Part shown: piece after piece, positions 57,355-64,000 of the stretch | How positions within the stretch are numbered: position 1 is the stretch's first letter | How the letters are laid out: each line of letters starts with the position of its first letter | DNA from: Molanna angustata | Lineage: Eukaryota > Arthropoda > Insecta > Trichoptera > Molannidae | Direction: 5' to 3' | Assembly (NCBI GenBank): GCA_963576475.1 | Contig: OY754982.1 | Location: forward strand, 22,308,336 to 22,372,335 | Length of the DNA stretch: 64,000 bases | The notes under the pieces: model-generated | The model's input: the letters and a program-made list of their open reading frames with translations, nothing else | What the model was told of the DNA's origin: nothing | Databases searched by the model: none | Translations under genes and position numbers: made by a program

Positions 57355-57545
57355 AATCTCATTTATATGATCATACCAACTCTTTCTTGGCCGGCCCTTA
57401 CTTATTCTAATTCCACTCTTTTCAGCCTTGTATACTTTCTTGGTCAGGCGTTCATCGCAGAGCATTTATTTTCATTGTACTCAAAATATCTCTTTCAATC
57501 TTACAATCTCGTCTAATATCCTCATTCCTTATCTTATAGAAATTA
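57355..57545 (-). mobile_element. RTE-like LINE remnant with internal deletion (Daam intron)
   Basis: The minus strand reads RNEDIRRDCKIERDILSTMK, INALR, then DERLTKKVYKAEK and GRPRKSW. The same blocks occur in the LINE at 36960-37140. The WFGHIERMN segment is deleted. Confidence 0.75.
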
Positions 57546-57983
57546 CATCATATAAAATTATTAGATTTAACTTTTTGATCGTCAGTTCTTGATGGAATTA
57601 CATTTAAATTAATTTATATTTTTAATAAATAAAAATAAAAACACTTGTTTAAAATTAATTCCACTATTTATTTGAGGACTACAACCTACGACCGGTTTCG
57701 TGCTAAGCACATTTTCAAGTAGTAAATATACATAAGTTTAACAGAGTATTTATACAAAGACAAGTTAGATTTTTCATGGATAGCAAACAAAGTGAATCTA
57801 GAGCTAGGTTATAATTAAAAACAAAAGTTAAATACTATGTGAACTAAAAACAATTATATAAAACAAATACACGTTAAAAAATGAAAAAGTTATATACCTA
57901 CTTAAAAACTATTATTATTATTATTATTTTTTCCAAATAAGTTTAAATGTGAATAAATATGAAATAGAAAATTATATAAAAAA

Positions 57984-58549
57984 CAAGTAAATTAGTGGAA
58001 CCTATATACAAAAACTAAAACAAGTAAATTAGTGGAACCTATATACAAAAACTAAAACAAGTAAATTAGTGGAACCTATATACAAAAACTAAAACAAGTA
58101 AATTAGTGGAACCTATATACAAAAACTAAAACAAGTAAATTAGTGGAACCTATATACAAAAACTAAAACAAGTAAATTAGTGGAACCTATATACAAAAAC
58201 TAAAACAAGTAAATTAGTGGAACCTATATACAAAAACTAAAACAAGTAAATTAGTGGAACCTATATACAAAAACTAAAACAAGTAAATTAGTGGAACCTA
58301 TATACAAAAACTAAAACAAGTAAATTAGTGGAACCTATATACAAAAACTAAAACAAGTAAATTAGTGGAACCTATATACAAAAACTAAAACAAGTAAATT
58401 AGTGGAACCTATATACAAAAACTAAAACAAGTAAATTAGTGGAACCTATATACAAAAACTAAAACAAGTAAATTAGTGGAACCTATATACAAAAACTAAA
58501 ACAAGTAAATTAGTGGAACCTATATACAAAAACTAAAACAAGTAAATTA
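57984..58549. repeat. 37-bp tandem array, 15 units plus a partial
   Basis: The unit starts CAAGTAAATTAGTGGAACCT and continues ATATACAAAAACTAAAA. Period exactly 37 from 57984 to 58539; copies appear identical. Confidence 0.95.
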
Positions 58550-58560
58550 TATTAAATAAG

Positions 58561-58778
58561 AATTTATATAAAACAAGTGAAAAAGTTTCACTATGAAATG
58601 AAAATTATATAAAACAAGTGAAAAAGTTTCACTATGAAATGAAAATTATATAAAACAAGTGAAAAAGTTTCACTATGAAATGAAAATTATATAAAACAAG
58701 TGAAAAAGTTTCACTATGAAATGAAAATTATATAAAACAAGTGAAAAAGTTTCACTATGAAATGAAAATTATATAAAA
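58561..58778. repeat. 41-bp tandem array, 5 units
   Basis: The unit contains CAAGTGAAAAAGTTTCACTA and TGAAATGAAAATTATATAAAA, with the hairpin GTGAAA..TTTCAC. C of CAAG at 58574, 58615, 58656, 58697, 58738. Confidence 0.95.
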
Positions 58779-59205
58779 CAAGTAAATAAGTAGAAACTAT
58801 ATAAAACAAGTAAATAAGTAGAAACTATATAAAACAAGTAAATAAGTAGAAACTATATAAAACAAGTAAATAAGTAGAAACTATATAAAACAAGTAAATA
58901 AGTAGAAACTATATAAAACAAGTAAATAAGTAGAAACTATATAAAACAAGTAAATAAGTAGAAACTATATAAAACAAGTAAATAAGTAGAAACTATATAA
59001 AACAAGTAAATAAGTAGAAACTATATAAAACAAGTAAATAAGTAGAAACTATATAAAACAAGTAAATAAGTAGAAACTATATAAAACAAGTAAATAAGTA
59101 GAAACTATATAAAACAAGTAAATAAGTAGAAACTATATAAAACAAGTAAATAAGTAGAAACTATATAAAACAAGTAAATAAGTAGAAACTATATAAAACA
59201 AGTAA
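58779..59205. repeat. 28-bp tandem array, 15 units
   Basis: The unit is CAAGTAAATAAGTAGAAACT plus ATATAAAA. Period exactly 28 from 58779 to 59199; copies appear identical. Confidence 0.95.
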
Positions 59206-59759
59206 ACTAAAACAAGTTTGTTATATAAAACAATAAAATATAAAAATCTAACTTGTCTTTGTATAAATACTCTGTTAAACTTATGTATATTTACTACTTG
59301 AAAATGTGCTTAGCACGAAACCGGTCGTAGGTTGTAGTCCTCAAATAAATAGTGGAATTAATTTTAAACAAGTGTTTTTATTTTTATTTATTAAAAATAT
59401 AAATTAATATAAAATTATGTTTAAGGATCAGATCTAAAAATTTCTTGTTACACCACTGTTTGGTTCATTTCTAGAATAGATACCTACATAAAAAATTTCA
59501 TATATCAGAATAGTTTTGAAACAAACAACCATTATTGGAATTCCAAAACACAACAGAATCAACAGCTAACCTATTCATTATTTGTTTCAAACCTCACTTA
59601 TATTGACCAGGAAGGTAAATGGTCTCGGTCTTGTATTGAAATATATAGTTTTGAATGATTGATCTCATGTCTTGGTCTTCCATACACAGTCCAGGTAGTA
59701 AAGTCTTGATCAAGCTCAAAGAACCTTGAAAAAAATGTCAATGTAGTAAAGCAACTTAC

Positions 59760-59927
59760 GTTGTGTATTTGTCTAAGTGTGAGTACGTAGTCATGCGGCG
59801 TTCTCGGTGCTTGGTCACCAGGCGGAGCCGGCGGTGCTGGTCTTCTGCTGCAGTAGATCTGCCACTTCTTTGCACTGGGGAGGGCCAGCATCGCCGCCTT
59901 GTTGGGTGCCGTGAGATCCAGTTCCTC
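59760..59927 (-). CDS. Daam: Daam exon: near-N-terminal GBD (first visible exon)
   Basis: 56 codons, phase 0/0, acceptor TTCTTCAG, donor GTAAGT. EELDLTAPNKAAMLALPSAK then KWQIYCSRRPAPPAPPG and DYVLTLRQIHN. ELDL...AM.ALP..KKWQIYC aligns with residue about 50 onward of DAAM proteins, so one upstream exon with the initiator Met is missing. The proline-rich insert after the CSRR is longer than in vertebrates. The open frame continues on both sides, but the splice sites and phases fix the exon. Confidence 0.93.
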
Positions 59928-60649
59928 CTGAAGAACAAAAACATTCACAAATCAATATAAGTAGATATACCTAAATCGTAACCAATATCGAGAAAAAGGT
60001 CTGCCCGATTGCTAAAAAGATCGTGGGTAAACTAATGACAAAAGCAGGGTTAAAATATCTCAATGTCGCTAAATAGCGATAGCAAAAACATTGTCGACTA
60101 TTAATCAATCAAATCACTCTATGTGTCGATATAAGACTAAACCCTATATGGAAAACCAAAGGGAAGAAGGATTCCTGGAACACATCAAAAAAGATGGAAA
60201 GACAGCTCAGAATCCACATCTCAAGAGGCAGCCAACTCCCTTAAGTGTATTCGTAGTTGAATCAAACTGCACTGTGAAAATATTTCCGGTTTTTCAAGGT
60301 TGTATATAAAAAGAATTATCAACCTCATTTCACTGGAATTATTTATAACATTTTACCAGTTTGAGGAAAGTAACATTTCAAGTTTCCAAACGACTTTATC
60401 GTCGAATGTGACAATGCTGCAGCATCTTCTTATCTCTATAATAATAAATTAGGCATATTAACAGAAATTGAAATTTACTAACAGATCCGTTATTCTATAT
60501 CGGTGTTATTCAAACTTTTTTAAATCAAATGCACTGTGCAAGGAAGGGTGAAGTCTTCTGAAGGAAGAGAAAATAAGAATGTCCAGAGCTGACAAACGAA
60601 GCTTTGAAATCATTAGTTCCATTCGCCACTTCTTTCATAATGTGAACTA

Positions 60650-61210
60650 ACGTTCTGTTGGCGCAGATGACAGATACTTCCTTTTTGTACCTATCCTCAT
60701 CTTCCTGACATACCTAAAATCATCATACCTACATCCATACCTGAACGTGGCAACAACAATCTCGCCTCTGTTCGCGCGCGGGCCAGCCACGTTCTCCAGT
60801 CTCTCGAGAATACGCGTCTTTGCACCATCTCGTGTTACACAAGCGCCGTGCGCCATACATATAAAAACATTAAAATACGTTCGCGGCTTTCGCACGTATA
60901 TTACAGACAATTGTGAACATAGTTTTGTTGAATCAGTGACGAGAAGGAAGGACAAACGCGACAGAGGAAAAGAAGAAAACAGCTGGCACAGTAAGTCCAC
61001 TCCTTTCATTTTCCGTCTAGTCCAATCTGTTCTTTGCCGATATCGCACACGTTCTATTGAATGGTGACTATAAAGATTAAACCGGATCTTGGAGGCTCAA
61101 GAGCGAGCGGCTGTGAACTGCAACGCTAGTAACGAGTAGAACAAACTCTTGACAAATCTCTGAGGACACGAATGCTCATTGACCCGCAGCACGCAGCCGC
61201 TCTCACCTGG
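60650..61210. promoter_or_regulatory. CpG-rich patch, possible promoter or 5' exon region
   Basis: Unlike its AT-rich surroundings, 60730-61200 has many CpG (GTTCGCGCGCGGGCC, CTCGAGAATACGCG, AGCGCCGTGCGCC). It lies 0.8 kb upstream of the first visible Daam exon. Open frames on both strands (minus 60647-61048, plus 60747-61067) have no recognisable domain. It could be a Daam promoter, an untranslated exon, or an unrecognised repeat. Confidence 0.3.
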
Positions 61211-61900
61211 ATCGCAGGTTAAGAAGATAAATAAGTTTCAATTAGAAAATGATTCGGGTATTTCCGTCACAAACAGACACAGCGTTCACACTGAAATTGT
61301 TATTTTTATTCAACTAAAAACAAAATACTATATGTTGGCGCCAATATGACATTAAAATAATTGTTGCATTTTTATATATGAGAATGTGACATATATTATA
61401 ATTGTTGCAATCACTGCCCGCCCTACCTACACCCACAAATCAGTTTCCTTCTATAGCGCGTCCTGTTAAGATCATCTGCATCTCACTCGTTTTGAACCGC
61501 TCTCCTACACTCACTTCATCTTATTCTTCTATCGTGTCAGCAACACATTTAAATAATCTTCTACCAGTGCCTAGCAACGTCAATAACACAATCATTGTCC
61601 ACCATAAGATCGTGCATGGTGCAGTTGACAGGACTTGAGGGGCAGCTGCACAGATGTGCGGTGGTCTGCTGCTCTCCACAGTCACATGTCGTTGGTATTC
61701 CCTGAATTCATCATACTTATTTCTCACAGCGCGCGCGTGATTAAAGTTAATAGTTGTGGCCATCCAGACAAGGGAAAAGACAGGAATAATCAAGTAAGTG
61801 TAGTGTTCCATCTATATCTTTGCTTCTATCTTGCAGTGGTTGCAACGAATCCCCCTTGCGAATAATACAGTCCACTTTTTACTTATCTATATTATTTTAA

Positions 61901-62178
61901 CGCCGATAGTTATTTCACCTTGTTAGGGCATCTTCAAGACTATGGCGGCATAAAGTTTCTGCTGGGTTTATATTGGTGGAGGGTGGAGCTTTCATCCTTC
62001 AAGTATAACTATAGTCTCCAACTCTTACCATTGTTAAATACTCTGTTTACAGATACTGACCAATCAAACAATATTGTAAGCTAAGCTCCACCCTTCACCA
62101 ATATAAACCCAACATCAAACCCATGCCGTCATAGTCTTGAAGATGCCCTAACAAGACGAAATAGTTAGCGACGTTAGT
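61901..62178. mobile_element. Inverted-repeat element with CTTGAAGATG..ACGAAA ends
   Basis: The left arm 61901-61994 (TTGTTAGGGCATCTTCAAGA, then GGGTTTATATTGGTG and AGGGTGGAGCTT) is complemented by the right arm about 62083-62175. A 90-bp spacer separates them. No coding frame. The arm reads TTGAAGATGCCCTAACAAG then ACGAAAT, resembling the hammerhead-like motifs near 14976 and 57710. Confidence 0.75.
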
Positions 62179-62636
62179 ATAATATATTGTATGTAGAATC
62201 AAAACAGTGTTTTATTTTTAATTGAATGAAAATTGGAATTCTGCGTAACAAATAATGTACAGTTGTTATTTTTTATTGTAGTGTTTAGCTCCTCTACAAC
62301 CCATGTTTTTTTTTTTACTTTTACTTCACTTGCAACCGCGACTCCCCCGAGCAATTACTCTGTGACGCGACACACAGGTTAAAAAACACTGTCCCTCACA
62401 AACGAACTCCGAAATCTCTCTCGATTAAAACGTCACATTATTAAAGTATATTTATTAATATTCGTCTCGATATATTATGCAGTTTAAGAATATATTTTCG
62501 ATATAGGTAGTACCTACCTCTAAATAATGAAAAACAATATCTTTAATATTATGTAGAAAACACAATATATTTTTGTAAACATAAAAAAATCAACATAATA
62601 CCAAACATTTAAATATCGTACCACAAAAAAAACAAT

Positions 62637-63120
62637 GCATGGCACGAAGAGTAGCTCATGGAGCCCTCTAGATTAGCAATCTCGGCACCATGGTGCAAAA
62701 AGAACAATCAACAAGTGCGAATTGAGATTCACACTTGCGGACTGTCGGCGACTTCAGATCCATATATATGTAGGGCATCAGAGAAGTGACCAAGATCTCT
62801 GGAAACAGAAAAGTCAGTGAGAATCTTCGGATAATAAGGCACCGTATCTATGGCAAAATCGATTGAAGGCTTTGTAATTGTTCTTCGAGATCACTAAGTC
62901 CGCATGTCCAATAGGACCTTGAAGAGGCCCACGGACAGCAACGAGGAGCTCCGATCTGTAAGAGGACACAATTGGGTGGGAACACTCCCAAAAGATGTGA
63001 TCCGAAGTTTGGTCCGGACATTGACAAAACTGACATGAGGAAGAGGGAGCAATGTTGAAGCGATGGAAATAGCTTTTAATGAAGTTACCGTGTCCTGTGA
63101 GAAATTGAGAAGTCCAAAGT
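62637..63120 (-). mobile_element. RNase H-type LINE, ORF2 C terminus and 3' UTR
   Basis: The minus strand from about 63115 reads WTSQFLTGHGNFIKSYFHRF, IAPSSSCQFCQCPDQTSDH and ECSHPIVSSYRSELL, then DLVISKNNYKAFNRFCHRYG to a stop near 62818. QFLTGHG..F..Y.HRF and C..C...QT.DH...CSHP are the standard tail of R1/LOA/I-type LINE ORF2 proteins. The 3' UTR continues to about 62637 and matches 40900-41170 in reverse. Confidence 0.8.
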
Positions 63121-63234
63121 TTTAATGAAGTATATGAAAGAAGTTATTTTTTTTATATCAGAATAATTATAATGGCTATCTTAAAATTGAAAGAGATAAT
63201 TCATGTAGTAGGTTTTTAGCCAAAGGAAAAGGAA

Positions 63235-63360
63235 GCTGACAGGAATGGAAGAAGAGGTCAGGTTATTCAGAGAAAATGATGTATTTTGTGGTGATGGATC
63301 CGTGTATAGACAGAAAATGTGGCTTTCAATTCTCCCTGCCTACCCCGTGAGGAACGCGAC
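63235..63360 (+). mobile_element. LINE 3' end fragment
   Basis: TCTCCCTGCCTACCCCGTGA, read as LPAYPVRNA, parallels STYPVRDMA at the 3' end of the LINE at 37430-37460. Confidence 0.5.
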
Positions 63361-63961
63361 ATATTTATCTCTTTCTTATACAAGATTTCTCACAAAAAAA
63401 ATCAGTTTAGTATCACCAACGTGCATGTGATAAAAAACAATGATAAAATTATATTAAAATTAGGTAACAAATAAAATAGGACACAGTATTTTTACACAGA
63501 TTCGGTTTACTATGACCGAAAGATTTCGCCGAGGTGGCTCGGCATTATCAAAGTCAAAATGAAACTAAATTTGACAAGACATATAATAATTGTTAACTAT
63601 ATTTATATTTATTTTTTGTTGTAATGTAGGTATTTTTATAATTATTTAATGTACATCAATTGTGTACAAAAGTAATAGGTCTGTCTTTTGATCAATTCAT
63701 AGTATATATTTTTTATTATTTTATAAGACTCTATTTGCCATATATATAGGTATATGATGTAAAGAACTCAGGGATTGTATGGCGTTGGTGGACTAACGTG
63801 TTTTTTTTTTCATACCCTTATCTTAATAACTGTCTTTAAGTTTGATTTTTGTTTTTTTGTTAAATATATTCTATTTCTACTTTTTGAATAGGCATTCGTT
63901 GATTGTTTTTTTTTTGTTTTCTAATTTGCAATGCACTTTTTTATGTAAGTATCTTTTTTTT

Positions 63962-64000
63962 TAAATGAATATGTCCTTGTTAAACAAGTACATATACATC
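63962..64000 (-). mobile_element. Tail of SINE family 3, cut by the window edge
   Basis: Identical over 39 bp to 52569-52607 (ATGAATATGTCCTTGTTAAA ...). The rest of the copy lies outside the window. Confidence 0.75.

Larger units (their letters stand above)
57609..59409. mobile_element. Foldback element with three internal minisatellites (Daam intron)
   Basis: Inverted terminal repeats of about 165-170 bp (57609-57774 and 59242-59408) are nearly identical, including CACTTGTTTAAAATTAATTC, GGACTACAACCTACGACCGG and AACAGAGTATTTATACAAAG. The interior is 15 x 37 bp, 5 x 41 bp and 15 x 28 bp tandem units that share ATAAAACAAGTAAAT. No transposase. Each arm carries a GTGCTTAGCACGAAACCGGT hairpin motif resembling a hammerhead core. 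The target-site duplication is unclear. Confidence 0.85.
39981..59927 (-). other. Daam: Daam gene, visible part (16 coding exons)
   Basis: Joining the 16 exons gives 3303 bp with all phases compatible: 1100 residues and TGA. The order is armadillo-type GBD/FH3 (residues about 1-345), coiled coil (about 400-520), FH1 (about 530-570), FH2 (about 575-960) and DAD plus basic tail (1043-1075). The DAD sequence FDDLISALRTGDVF, LKALMNN, HTSLIGC and KKWQIYC identify Daam rather than Diaphanous. Daam formins nucleate and elongate unbranched actin, are held inactive by DAD binding to the N-terminal half, and are opened by Rho and Dishevelled; in flies they act in tracheal cuticle, axon growth and sarcomeres (family knowledge). 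About 50 N-terminal residues are absent from the window. Confidence 0.93.

Noticed and set aside
39981..59927. Diaphanous as the identity of the formin.
   Set aside because: The DAD (FDDLISALRTGDVFGED), KKWQIYC and FH3 blocks match Daam; Diaphanous has a different DAD and N terminus.
60647..61067. 133-codon minus and 106-codon plus open frames.
   Set aside because: Overlap in a CpG-rich patch with no domain; kept only as possible regulatory region.

Overview
This is eukaryotic, AT-rich, intron-containing DNA from an insect, most likely a moth or butterfly (inference). The grounds are frequent GGTACCTAC-type motifs, tRNA-derived SINEs, abundant RTE-like LINE fragments with (GTAT)n tails, a mariner, and two conserved arthropod developmental genes. 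No rRNA gene, CRISPR array or convincing functional tRNA gene is visible.

Layout. 1-9478: no exon recognised; this is probably intron or upstream DNA of the first gene and carries short repeats. 9479-11320 (+): the last three coding exons of a Vsx/Chx10-type paired-class homeobox gene, holding the end of the CVC domain, the OAR domain, and a long C-terminal 10-residue repeat. The homeodomain exons are not seen here. 11321-39980: a transposon-rich intergenic region. It contains a Penelope-like remnant with hammerhead-ribozyme-like motifs (14.5-15.7 kb), SINEs and MITEs (18-22 kb), and a nearly intact 5.5-kb I-clade/RNase H-bearing LINE with a 12-bp target-site duplication inside an older LINE (23.4-29.7 kb). 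It also contains a mariner (30.96-34.26 kb) split by a foldback-like element with a 9-bp duplication, and an RTE-like LINE interrupted by an inverted piece of its own family (36.7-37.5 kb).

39981-59927 (-): sixteen consecutive coding exons of Daam, the Dishevelled-associated formin. Splice sites and phases are continuous from near the N terminus (about 50 residues missing) through GBD/FH3, coiled coil, FH1, FH2 and DAD to the stop codon, giving 1100 visible residues. Its introns hold further LINE remnants, SINEs, a 59-bp tandem array, an ATCGGCCGAT-rich inverted-repeat element, and a foldback element with 15 x 37, 5 x 41 and 15 x 28 bp tandem units. 59928-64000: upstream of the visible Daam exons, with a CpG-rich patch, an inverted-repeat element and a LINE 3' end.

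The two host genes converge tail to tail: Vsx, a nuclear transcription factor of visual-system and neural identity, and Daam, a cytoplasmic actin nucleator of planar polarity and axon or muscle actin. Nothing shows that they work together. No new multi-gene system was found. The most unusual material is the set of foldback elements with minisatellite arms and the hammerhead-like motifs.
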